Below, in pieces: positions 27,250 to 35,517 of a DNA stretch of 39,449 nucleotides. Source of the DNA: Pseudomonadota bacterium (lineage in GTDB: Bacteria > SAR324 > NAC60-12); the NCBI GenBank assembly GCA_004213175.1, contig SHAT01000016.1, forward strand, positions 1-39,449. The letters run 5' to 3'. The notes under the pieces are model-generated. The model made no database searches and was not told where the DNA came from. It saw nothing but the letters and a program-made list of their open reading frames with translations. The position numbers were made by a program, and so were the translations under genes. Within the stretch, counting starts at the first letter, position 1, and every line of letters starts with the position of its first letter.

Positions 27250-27407
27250 GTGTGAAATATTTTTAAGTTGAATGAATGGCAAAGTAACTTTACAATACTA
27301 GTCTATCATGAACGGTGAGAGCTAAACAAATTACAAGAATGATTATTTGAAGATGTTGGTTTTATATTTACCTTCATATTTCGAGAATAATATTATCTTT
27401 ATATACT

Positions 27408-27935
27408 ATGGGATTTTTTTTTAAAAAAAAAATAATAGGTGATTATCCTCATGAAGTGTCGCGAAAAGACTGGGAAAATGTTATGGATGCACTTTTCAGG
27501 AATATGATTGCTAATAACGCGAAAGGTGTTGCAGTCATTTCCAACACCAACCGTGAAAATCAAGACGACGGAGCAGGGATAATTCAGGGGGAGCTAATCT
27601 ATCGTATCAAGGCACAACGCGTTGATGAAGTTAGGGAGGGTCTAAAAAAGATTGACATGTTTCACTTTGAAAATGTTTTCAAAACTTATTTTGACAGTGA
27701 ACATGAAAAAGGTCTTGATTTTTATCGGATGAAAAATATTCTTGACAAAGAAATTATTGTATATCCTTTGGTTCAAGGAAAGTACAAAAAAGGATTGCTT
27801 GTTTTCGAGTATCCAATATCAGATAGTAACATGAGTCATATCATGCAGGTAATAAAAGGTGTATTAAATAATCCTGAAGTTCAATCTTCACCTACGCCAG
27901 ATTCTTCCTCTGAGAATGAAACAAAGAATAACTAA
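27408..27935 (+). CDS. protein of unknown function upstream of trkH
   Basis: A 175-residue soluble protein that I do not recognise. The middle (about residues 20-150) looks like a compact alpha/beta domain and the C-terminus is polar and low-complexity (PTPDSSSENETKNN). It has a charged N-terminus, MGFFFKKKIIGDY, encoded by a T9A10 run directly after the start codon. It lies 37 bases before trkH on the same strand, so it could be a partner or regulator of the potassium channel, but it has no Rossmann GxGxxG motif of TrkA. Confidence 0.65.
   Translation: MGFFFKKKIIGDYPHEVSRKDWENVMDALFRNMIANNAKGVAVISNTNRENQDDGAGIIQGELIYRIKAQRVDEVREGLKKIDMFHFENVFKTYFDSEHEKGLDFYRMKNILDKEIIVYPLVQGKYKKGLLVFEYPISDSNMSHIMQVIKGVLNNPEVQSSPTPDSSSENETKNN
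27414..27432. repeat. T9A10 homopolymer tracts at the start of the gene at 27408
   Basis: Nine T followed by ten A begin 6 bases after the A of the start codon. Both runs are within the coding frame, so replication or transcription slippage would shift the frame in the first ten codons. Confidence 0.9.
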
Positions 27936-27972
27936 GCCTCCATATAAGTCTTCCATTTATAGAAAAATGTAA

Positions 27973-29430
27973 ATGCATTTTCGTGCTATAGCATTCGTCA
28001 TAGGGACACTTTTGTTAGTCACCAGCATAGCCATGCTGTTTCCAATTGTCGTTTCGTTAATTTATCAGGAGGGAGATTTAAGTGCACTTCTCATTTCCGT
28101 GACAGTGGTTTTTTCTGTGGGATTCCCTCTTTGGTGGTTTAGGCCGAGTCATTACGAATTAAGTTTTCGTGATGCAGTCCTCATAGCGGTTTTAGGCTGG
28201 GTAATCATTTCAGCAGTGTCAACGCTTCCATTTATTATACACGGCTCAATACCTTCATTCACAGACGCATTTTTTGAAATGGTGTCTGGTTATACAACAA
28301 CAGGTGCTACAATCCTGAATGATATAGAATCTATTCCACACGGACTTTTATTTTTTCGCAGTGAAACACAATTGTTGGGGGGCATGGGATTCTTGACCTT
28401 GACATTGATCTTCTTGCCTCACGGTATGGCGGGGGTTAGAATATTTCGTGCTGAATCAAGTCCAGGACAGGTAATCACAAAGGAAAAATTTATTCCCCGA
28501 AATCGTGATGCCATGATTTGGCTCTGGTCTATATATCTGGGATTGAACCTAGTACAAACCTTGTTGCTTTGGGGCGGAGGCATGTCTCTTTTTGATTCAT
28601 TGTGTCACTCTTTTACTACAGTAGCTACGGCTGGATTCTCCACAAAAAATGACAGCATTGGTTATTACAGTAGTGCTTATTTTGATTGGGTAATTATAAT
28701 TTTTATGTTTTTGGGTGGAATGACATTCATGCTTTTTTACTACATATTGAAAGGTGAGTGGAATTTGGTTCGTCTTAACACAGAGCTACGTTGTTATTCC
28801 AGCATCGTCGTATTATTTTGCGGAATTTTAACGTTAATTTTATGGTTGAATGTAAGTTATGGCGGATTTTCTGAAGCAATACGCTATGCTTCTTTTCAGA
28901 TAATTTCATTACTGACCACCACAGGTTTTACAACAGCAGATTATGAACTTTGGCCACAAGCGGCACAGATGATACTGTACATTGTCTGCTTTATAGGTGC
29001 ATGTGCTGGTTCAACCACAAGTGGTATAAAAATCGTACATTTCGTGATCATCTGGAAATACATGGTTACGTCTGTCAAGAAAATGTTTTTTCAACCCAGA
29101 ACTATACTACCAATTCATCTAAATCAACGTGCAATTGATCCTTTTGCGATCAATCTCTCAATATGTTATTTCATTGCAAATATTTTCCTGCTCTTCGTGG
29201 GAGGAGCAGTAATGGTGCTGGTGGATTCAATTGATTATCAGACAGCTATGAGCTCTGTAATTTCTGCATTGATGAACATCGGTCCAGGATTTGGAGAGGT
29301 AGGACCTTCAGAAAATTTTTCTCAAATATCATCTCTTGGTAAATGGTTCCTCACCTTGCTCATGCTTGTAGGTAGACTGGAAATGTTTTCTGCTCTTGTT
29401 TTGTTCTTTCCTTCTTTTTGGAAAAGATAA
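27973..29430 (+). CDS. trkH: potassium uptake protein TrkH/KtrB family
   Basis: A 485-residue membrane subunit of a Trk/Ktr potassium channel. The four pore loops are visible: SGYTTTGATIL, VATAGFSTKNDS, LLTTTGFTTADYE, and MNIGPGFGEVGP, each with the selectivity Gly. Other typical parts are RSETQLLGGMGFL (with small changes from RSFTQWLGGMG) and GSTTSGIKI. The C-terminus ends with GRLEMFSALVLFFPSFWK, as in TrkH/TrkG. It needs a cytosolic RCK partner (TrkA), not encoded here. It converges with relA with 51 bases between stop codons; I see no strong terminator there. Confidence 0.95.
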   Translation: MHFRAIAFVIGTLLLVTSIAMLFPIVVSLIYQEGDLSALLISVTVVFSVGFPLWWFRPSHYELSFRDAVLIAVLGWVIISAVSTLPFIIHGSIPSFTDAFFEMVSGYTTTGATILNDIESIPHGLLFFRSETQLLGGMGFLTLTLIFLPHGMAGVRIFRAESSPGQVITKEKFIPRNRDAMIWLWSIYLGLNLVQTLLLWGGGMSLFDSLCHSFTTVATAGFSTKNDSIGYYSSAYFDWVIIIFMFLGGMTFMLFYYILKGEWNLVRLNTELRCYSSIVVLFCGILTLILWLNVSYGGFSEAIRYASFQIISLLTTTGFTTADYELWPQAAQMILYIVCFIGACAGSTTSGIKIVHFVIIWKYMVTSVKKMFFQPRTILPIHLNQRAIDPFAINLSICYFIANIFLLFVGGAVMVLVDSIDYQTAMSSVISALMNIGPGFGEVGPSENFSQISSLGKWFLTLLMLVGRLEMFSALVLFFPSFWKR

Positions 29431-29481
29431 AAATTGTATTCTAAAACATTTTATTATTGGGTTGTTAAGAAGAACACTCGT

Positions 29482-31470
29482 TTATTCTTTGTCTTGCCAA
29501 TGTACTTGTAACATCCTTTCAGGACTTAATTTTTGCAAAAAAGTACAATTCACTTTATGGATTGTGATTATTCTCTCTTGAGTGAGATATCCTTTAATAG
29601 CTTGGTTTTTTAAAGGAGAGCAACATTGTGCGATGCGTGTCATGACATTGTTCATGCCATCCACTATAATCGTAGCTTCTGATGTAGTAAAAGTATTTTT
29701 CTTTTTGCTGGACTTGATTTTTGTTTGGGCAATCTTTTTTGTTTCCGTGGTTGAGTTTTCAGGAGTTATGTTTTTATCATCTAAAAACCATCGTCTCACT
29801 TCTTCACTACGAATAGAACCTTCACCTATACAAAATAGGATGTGATCAAACTCCTGATTTTTTTGATGGTGCGATTCATGTTCCATCCTTCCCTCCCTGA
29901 CCAAACGATTCAGGTGAAGACCGTGATCTCTAAATTCACGTTCCAGTATTTCCAGACCCTCTTTTCTAAGTAAATCTCGACTCCGCTCGTGTAAAGCATG
30001 TTTTATTTTATTTCGGGCGTGGCGTGTTTTAACAAATTCTAGCCACTCTTTCTTTGGTTCCTGCCGTGGTGAGGTCATTATTTCTACTGTATCACCGCTG
30101 TGTAGATTGCTGTCAAGCCTTGTAATTACCCCATTGGCTTTTGCGCCGGTTGTTCGGTTACCCACTTCTGAGTGAATTGCATAAGCAAAATCAACCGGTG
30201 TCGCTTTATGAGGGAGCTCCCGGATTTCCCTTGCTGGCGTCATGACATAAATATTGTCACTGAACAAATCAATTATCGGCATTGTTTCTTTCTCACTGCC
30301 CCTTTTAGTTTTTTCTGTCAGTGTTTTGTTAATTAGTTCTGCGGTTTTTTCTTTTGGAGCTAGCCGTTTCTCCTTGTAAAGCCAGTGTGCCGCAACCCCA
30401 TATTCAGCCATACGATGCATTTTATGCGTCCGAATTTGAATTTCAATTGACCTTGAATATTCAGGATCATCATCTCGTAAATCTGTGACTGTTGTGTGAA
30501 GTGACTGATATCCATTGGATTTGGGCTTGACAATGTAGTCTTTGAAACGATTTTTTACTGGGACCCAGTTTTCATGGATGAAACTTAGTACAGCATAACA
30601 ATCATCAACATTTTCGACCACAACACGAAATGCGATTAAATCCTGTATACGGTCAAAATCGTTGTCTACTTTCTCAAGTTTTTGAAAAATCGAATAAAAA
30701 CGTTTGTAACGTCCCTGTACCTCATGCTTAATGCCAGCCTGTTTAATAATCAGTCGAATTTTTGCTAAAATTCTTTCAACATTTTCAGAGCGCGCACTTC
30801 GTTTTCGGGAGATTTTTTTCTTTAGTGTCTGATATTTTTCATATTCCAGCTGCCTAAATGCACTGTCTTCCAATTCTGACTTAATCCAGAAAATTCCTAA
30901 GCGTCCTGCTAACGGAGCATGTACATTCAGTGCAGTCCAGGCGGTAGCATCCCCCTTTTTTGAAGGAATTGACTCCAGCTGTTCCAATTTCTCCAGTTGG
31001 AGCACAAGAAAAACTGCTAGCAACTGCACATCTGCTAACACCGTCAGGAGCATTCTAATGGTCAGTTCTGCCTGTTCCTGGTTTTTGGGTCGTTCAGGAA
31101 ATTGATGAGCCTTAAGCATTCTATGATAAAGCAAAATAGCGTCTGCAAAAAGTTTTGAGGAGTCAAAAGGGATCTTTTTTTCAAAGTCTTTTGGAAAATC
31201 TTCCGCATGCTGATAACTTAAAAAAAGTAGTGCCGCGAGGAGACTAGCAGGATTCAAAGAAAGTAGAGTGAGTTTTTGAATGAGAGAATCAGCAGATTTA
31301 GGATCTCTTTGCTGTGAATACCAATCTTCAAAAATTCGACTAATATCTCGATTTGTTTTAAAAATATTAGGGATGGAGATTTTATTTTCGGCGACAGTCT
31401 TGTCAGTGCCGATTGTCAGTGACATGACGGATTTTGAGAGGTCTGTTCTATTCAGTTTACTCATCTGCAT
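29482..31470 (-). CDS. relA: RelA-like (p)ppGpp synthetase, degenerate HD domain and no ACT domain
   Basis: A 662-residue long RSH protein. The N-terminal hydrolase region has lost the metal-binding His-Asp: the expected HD is FL (83-84), and the later metal Asp block is changed too, so it should be synthetase-only as in E. coli RelA. The synthetase domain (about 250-365) is intact, with GRYKRFYSIFQKL, RFKDYIVKPKSNGYQS (308-323) and EIQIRT (343-348). TGS domain at about 405-465 (TPAREIRELP to HSGDTVEIM), and a zinc-finger with C616, C617, H638, C642. The protein ends soon after, about 80 residues short of RelA, lacking the ACT domain. It is 15 bases after the Nudix gene. Confidence 0.93.
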   Translation of the reverse strand: MQMSKLNRTDLSKSVMSLTIGTDKTVAENKISIPNIFKTNRDISRIFEDWYSQQRDPKSADSLIQKLTLLSLNPASLLAALLFLSYQHAEDFPKDFEKKIPFDSSKLFADAILLYHRMLKAHQFPERPKNQEQAELTIRMLLTVLADVQLLAVFLVLQLEKLEQLESIPSKKGDATAWTALNVHAPLAGRLGIFWIKSELEDSAFRQLEYEKYQTLKKKISRKRSARSENVERILAKIRLIIKQAGIKHEVQGRYKRFYSIFQKLEKVDNDFDRIQDLIAFRVVVENVDDCYAVLSFIHENWVPVKNRFKDYIVKPKSNGYQSLHTTVTDLRDDDPEYSRSIEIQIRTHKMHRMAEYGVAAHWLYKEKRLAPKEKTAELINKTLTEKTKRGSEKETMPIIDLFSDNIYVMTPAREIRELPHKATPVDFAYAIHSEVGNRTTGAKANGVITRLDSNLHSGDTVEIMTSPRQEPKKEWLEFVKTRHARNKIKHALHERSRDLLRKEGLEILEREFRDHGLHLNRLVREGRMEHESHHQKNQEFDHILFCIGEGSIRSEEVRRWFLDDKNITPENSTTETKKIAQTKIKSSKKKNTFTTSEATIIVDGMNNVMTRIAQCCSPLKNQAIKGYLTQERIITIHKVNCTFLQKLSPERMLQVHWQDKE

Positions 31471-31485
31471 ACTTGCTAAAAAATT

Positions 31486-32085
31486 TTACAAGAGGCCTTG
31501 TGCCATGAAATAAGTATAAAGTTTGACGTCAAATAGAACGTTCTTTTCCTTCTCTTGGTTGAAAAATGTTGAAATTTCTTCGGGATATTTCAGAAAAACA
31601 CTAATGAATTCACCGGGCTCATTTTTAGCAACAGGTTGCCGATTCTCAGGCAGCATTTCGTCAACAGAAAGATGGGCAAATGAAACTGTTTCAGAAAGAA
31701 TGCCTGGAGATGAGAGCAAGTTTGGACTGATTTTATCTACTGTCCCAACATAACCTGTTTCTTCCAATAGTTCACGTGTTGCGGTTGTTTCATGATTTTC
31801 CTCAGGATCAACCAGTCCGGCAGGGAATTCTAATATATAGGAATCTGTCGGAGGCCGAAACTGTCTTATCAGAATATATCTTCCGGAAGGTTTTAACTGT
31901 GCGATTATAATTACTGCCGAGGAATGGTGTTTACGGTGCAATCCTTCCCATTTACGGACTTGTTTACCATCATCTTCATAACTGAATTCAACCATCTCAG
32001 ACCAATTTCCACTATAGAGCAACTTTTCGTTGAGTACTCGGCTGGTGCCAGCTTTGGACTGTTTTTTTGTTGTAAATTTTGACAT
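31486..32085 (-). CDS. Nudix hydrolase, ADP-ribose pyrophosphatase-like
   Basis: A 199-residue Nudix protein. The Nudix box runs from GLVDPEE to RELLEETGY, with all Gx5Ex7REUxEExGU positions kept. The preceding FRPPTDSYILEFPAG and the following LLSSPGILSET (SPG motif, a mark of NudF/ADP-ribose pyrophosphatase-like enzymes) place it in the ADP-sugar group. The ATG at 32085 is preferred over upstream frame (to 32181), which adds a hydrophobic N-terminus absent from the family. It precedes relA on the same strand with a 15-base gap; a role in nucleotide clean-up during stringent response is speculation. Confidence 0.88.
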   Translation of the reverse strand: MSKFTTKKQSKAGTSRVLNEKLLYSGNWSEMVEFSYEDDGKQVRKWEGLHRKHHSSAVIIIAQLKPSGRYILIRQFRPPTDSYILEFPAGLVDPEENHETTATRELLEETGYVGTVDKISPNLLSSPGILSETVSFAHLSVDEMLPENRQPVAKNEPGEFISVFLKYPEEISTFFNQEKEKNVLFDVKLYTYFMAQGLL

Positions 32086-32289
32086 TAATGTTTGAAATAA
32101 TAAATAAAAAATGTGCATGCTTATATGCTGATTTCTACAATGAGCTGTATAAAAATATAGCTCATTTTCCGACAATCTCAAACCAATTGTGAAAATGTTT
32201 TTGCGTTGTCTTTTGCAGGTGTCTGAAATATTATTCGACTAATAAGAATTTATTTCTGAAAATCTGCTAAAAGAAAGTTGACAGCAAAT

Positions 32290-32763
32290 ATGAGAAGTAT
32301 CCGTTTGATTTGGATTGGCAAAACGCAGTTTCCTTTTGTACAGGAAGGTATCAGTGTTTATCAGAAAAAGCTGAGGCATTATGTCAAGGTTGAGACTGAA
32401 GAAATCCATGCTTCTAAATATGCTTCAGGTACAGTTGATCAGTGGCGGAGGCAGGAAACTGAAAAAATATTGAAGCGTCTGGATCGTTCAGAGTTAAACG
32501 TATTTTTGGATGAAAACGGGAAACGGCAGACTTCAGCCGGCTTAGCACAGTGGTTCGAGAAGCAAATGACTCTTGGTTGGCCGAGAGTCAACTTTATTAT
32601 TGGAGGTGCGTATGGTTTTGAGAAGTCTTTGCTGCCGGCCAATTTTACCTGCTTACGTCTTTCCGACATGACATTTACTCATCAAATGGTAAGGTTGATT
32701 TTATTTGAACAGCTTTACCGTATTTTCACCATTATCCGCGGAGAACCGTATCATCATGTTTGA
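32290..32763 (+). CDS. rlmH: 23S rRNA (pseudouridine1915-N3) methyltransferase
   Basis: A 157-residue SPOUT methyltransferase that modifies Psi1915 in helix 69 of 23S rRNA. The SAM-binding knot is visible as NVFLDENGK, FIIGGAYGF (the IGGxxG signature) and LSDMTFTHQMVRLILFEQLYRIF, and the protein ends with the conserved RGEPYHHV. Length is that of the family. ATG 32290 is preferred over TTG 32278. It precedes the LapA-TPR gene by 35 bases. Confidence 0.95.
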   Translation: MRSIRLIWIGKTQFPFVQEGISVYQKKLRHYVKVETEEIHASKYASGTVDQWRRQETEKILKRLDRSELNVFLDENGKRQTSAGLAQWFEKQMTLGWPRVNFIIGGAYGFEKSLLPANFTCLRLSDMTFTHQMVRLILFEQLYRIFTIIRGEPYHHV

Positions 32764-32798
32764 AGCAGATTAATGTTTAAGATTACTGAAAGATCACT

Positions 32799-34058
32799 AT
32801 GAAGCGCTTATTATTAATAGCAATCACGTTATTTCTTTTAGGCAGTATGGGTTATTTTGCCACGCAAAATAGTCACAATGTGTCTTTGAATTTGTTTGGA
32901 AATTTCACCATCCAGTTATCGGTTTGGATGGTCATAGTAGGTTCATTTGTAATAGGATGGGCCGTGACGGAACTTTGGCATTTTATCTCTCATCCTCAGC
33001 GATTCGTTCAGAGTTTCCTAGGCAAATTTTCTCAATATAAGGACAACAAAAAACTGAAGTTGACACAAAATTTTGAGAATGCGTCTTTGATGCGTGATCC
33101 AAAACAGGTCCGAAAAAATTTTAGTAAACTGGATAATGAAAAAACACCCCTGTCCATAAGGATTCAGTACCTTGAACAACTTCGCTATGAAAACAGTGCA
33201 GAAGAATTGCTGGTTAAATATGCTGATCTCCGTGCTAAATATCAGGGTAATTTGCAGGTTTTATTACCTTATTTAAGACTCTCTTTGGAGGTCAGTGATT
33301 GGGATCTTGTTGAGCGGTTGAGTCATGAAATATTGAGGATAACACCCGGACATCCTGACGCTCTGGACGGACTGCGGCAATTTCATATTGCCAGGCAGGA
33401 TTGGGTTGCCTGCATTGAGCAGGAACGTGATCTGTTAGCAAAATACAGTGGAAGTCTCATGACAAAAGACCTGGCGCTTGAGCACGAAGAACATCTACAA
33501 AAAGCACTTAGGCAGGATCCAAAATGTTTGAAAAACTGGTCTTTCCGCTATCTGCCTCAAAAAAGGGACAAAAAAAACGATAAACCTCATGAAGCCGTTG
33601 GAGAGGCATCTCAACTCCAAAAGACAGGTATGTTTTTGGATGCAGGACGAGTTTTAAAAGATGCCTATGAGGTTACTACTTACTATGGATTGCTAACTAC
33701 TTTGGAGAATATTTATCAAGAAAGCGGTGCGGATGATCAAATCCTGGAAATGATTGGTGAACTTCATAATTCACGTCAACGTTCAATTCCCGCTTCTCTG
33801 CTTTTTGCCAAACTTCTTTATCAAAATGAACGGATCGACGAGGCATCGAAAGTTTTGAGTGAAGTCAATATGCCTGAAAATACGACTAAGTTTCAACTAA
33901 CTAAACTTGGAACAAAAGAGAAAGGTGAACAGATGACTGAAGAATGGAGTGATCTCTATCATGGTCTTCGTTTTTTGATTGCTGTAGGTCAAAACCGTTC
34001 TGAAGATGCTCTGCAGGAAGCAAAGCCTCTGCTGCGTGAAGCAAAATTAATTAGATGA
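32799..34058 (+). CDS. LapA-like membrane domain fused to a TPR-type domain
   Basis: A 419-residue protein. Residues 1-70 match LapA (DUF1049): two membrane helices, with ATQNSHNVSLNLFG between and a second helix ending AVTELWHFI. From about residue 100 on it is helical and repeat-like (TPR-style, for example LSHEILRITPGHPDALDGL and GMFLDAGRVLKDAYEVT), like LapB/YciM or HemY. In E. coli, LapA and LapB are separate neighbours that control LpxC degradation by FtsH. The rubredoxin-like CxxC ending of LapB is missing. A GAAAGA site precedes the ATG. It overlaps no gene but sits 7 bases before recO. Confidence 0.75.
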   Translation: MKRLLLIAITLFLLGSMGYFATQNSHNVSLNLFGNFTIQLSVWMVIVGSFVIGWAVTELWHFISHPQRFVQSFLGKFSQYKDNKKLKLTQNFENASLMRDPKQVRKNFSKLDNEKTPLSIRIQYLEQLRYENSAEELLVKYADLRAKYQGNLQVLLPYLRLSLEVSDWDLVERLSHEILRITPGHPDALDGLRQFHIARQDWVACIEQERDLLAKYSGSLMTKDLALEHEEHLQKALRQDPKCLKNWSFRYLPQKRDKKNDKPHEAVGEASQLQKTGMFLDAGRVLKDAYEVTTYYGLLTTLENIYQESGADDQILEMIGELHNSRQRSIPASLLFAKLLYQNERIDEASKVLSEVNMPENTTKFQLTKLGTKEKGEQMTEEWSDLYHGLRFLIAVGQNRSEDALQEAKPLLREAKLIR

Positions 34059-34065
34059 TTCCCGG

Positions 34066-34857
34066 ATGAAAATAATTGAGACAGATGCAATTGTACTCAA
34101 AACAATGGATTTTAAGGAAAAGGACAGCATCCTGACTTTTTTAAGTCGCGATGCAGGTAAGAAAGCGGGAGTTCTTCACGGCGGAAAAAGTCTGCGCTCA
34201 GGTAATGCCGCCAGAGCAGAGTTATTTGTCATTAACCATTTTGAGTATTCAGAAAAGCCAAGTGCAGATCTGGTACGAATTCGCAAATGTGAATTGCTGG
34301 AAAGTTTTCCGCCTTTGCGTAAAAATTATTCGAAATTTTTGCATGCGAACTATTTTTCGGAATTGCTGCTGAAGTGTGAAATTCCAGAGGATGAGTCTCA
34401 AGAATATTTTGATTTGCTGAAAAAAACACTCTCTCAACTTTCAAATGCTAAAACAGGAATTGAAATAAAATTCAATTTTGAACTGCAAATGTTGAATTTA
34501 CTCGGGATTCAACCGAATTTGGAAACTTGTGGCCAATGCGAAGGTGAGCTTTGGCATAAGCAATCCGGCAGGTATCTGTCACCAAAATATATAGCAAAAT
34601 ATCAGTTAGATGCAGGCCTTGGGGGCGTCCGTTGTCCAAATTGTTGCATCAACAATTCCTCTTCTGTTTACCTTCATCCGGGGAGTCTGGCCTTTTTTCG
34701 AGAACGGTACAGTACCTTGTTAGGTAATTCAGTAATTCGGCCAACATACAATAATTTAAAGGAACTTGATGAGGCAATTTATGTGTACTTCAGGCATTAT
34801 TTTGGCTCACAGCTAAAGTCTCACGCACTTCTTATGGAGAATTCATGGAAAAATTAG
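34066..34857 (+). CDS. recO: DNA repair protein RecO
   Basis: A 263-residue RecF-pathway mediator that helps load RecA on SSB-coated DNA. An N-terminal OB-fold (about 1-80; ETDAIVLKTMDFKEKDSIL, then LSRDAGKKAGVLHGGKSLRS) is followed by a helical domain with a zinc finger of CGQC and CPNC pairs (about 155-195). Length and layout fit the family. It starts 7 bases after the LapA-TPR gene and overlaps msrA by 13 bases, so these genes form an operon with rlmH. Confidence 0.92.
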   Translation: MKIIETDAIVLKTMDFKEKDSILTFLSRDAGKKAGVLHGGKSLRSGNAARAELFVINHFEYSEKPSADLVRIRKCELLESFPPLRKNYSKFLHANYFSELLLKCEIPEDESQEYFDLLKKTLSQLSNAKTGIEIKFNFELQMLNLLGIQPNLETCGQCEGELWHKQSGRYLSPKYIAKYQLDAGLGGVRCPNCCINNSSSVYLHPGSLAFFRERYSTLLGNSVIRPTYNNLKELDEAIYVYFRHYFGSQLKSHALLMENSWKN

Positions 34858-35363
34858 CATCCGCAATACTTGGCGGTGGTTGTTTCTGGTGTCTGGAAGC
34901 AGTCTATTCTAGAATTGATGGAGTCAAATCTATCTTGCCAGGTTATGCAGGAGGGGACAATCAAGATCCTACTTACGAGCAGGTTTGTACTGGTAAAACA
35001 GGCCATGCTGAAGTAATTCAAATTAGCTTTGATCCGGAGAAAACAAGCTATGGGAAACTTCTTGATTGGTTTTGGCTCTGCCATGATCCAACCACTCTTA
35101 ATCGACAGGGCGGTGACGTGGGGACGCAATATAGATCAGTAATTTTCTATGAAAATGAAATGCAAAAAACAGCGGCTTATGAGTCAAAAAAAGCCGTTGG
35201 AAGATCCGCAATCTTTGACCATCCTATTGTTACGGAAATCAGCGAACTTTCGGAATTTTTTCCTGCAGAAGATTATCATCATGATTATTTCAGTAATAAC
35301 CCGAATGCCGGTTATTGCACATATATTATTCAGCCAAAACTCGAGAAGTTAAGGCTGGATTAA
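34845..35363 (+). CDS. msrA: peptide methionine sulfoxide reductase A
   Basis: A 172-residue enzyme that reduces the S-epimer of methionine sulfoxide in proteins. The catalytic motif GGGCFWCLE (C13, with C16 nearby) is at the N-terminus, followed by GYAGG, GHAEVIQISFDP, the DPTTLNRQGGDVGTQYRS block, and the C-terminal NAGYC resolving Cys. No signal peptide, so cytoplasmic. Its ATG overlaps the end of recO by 13 bases. It converges with the helicase gene at a 154-base gap with no strong terminator. Confidence 0.96.
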   Translation: MEKLASAILGGGCFWCLEAVYSRIDGVKSILPGYAGGDNQDPTYEQVCTGKTGHAEVIQISFDPEKTSYGKLLDWFWLCHDPTTLNRQGGDVGTQYRSVIFYENEMQKTAAYESKKAVGRSAIFDHPIVTEISELSEFFPAEDYHHDYFSNNPNAGYCTYIIQPKLEKLRLD

Positions 35364-35517
35364 ATCATGACACATTCCTAAAAATTGGTAAAACCTTCTC
35401 AATTCGCTCTAAGTGGCAAACTTTTACAGATGCTTCTCAGACATTATTAAGATTTCTTGCTACGGAAGAAATGACAAATTATAATGTTCAGGCTTTTTAC
35501 TGGACAATTAATTACTT

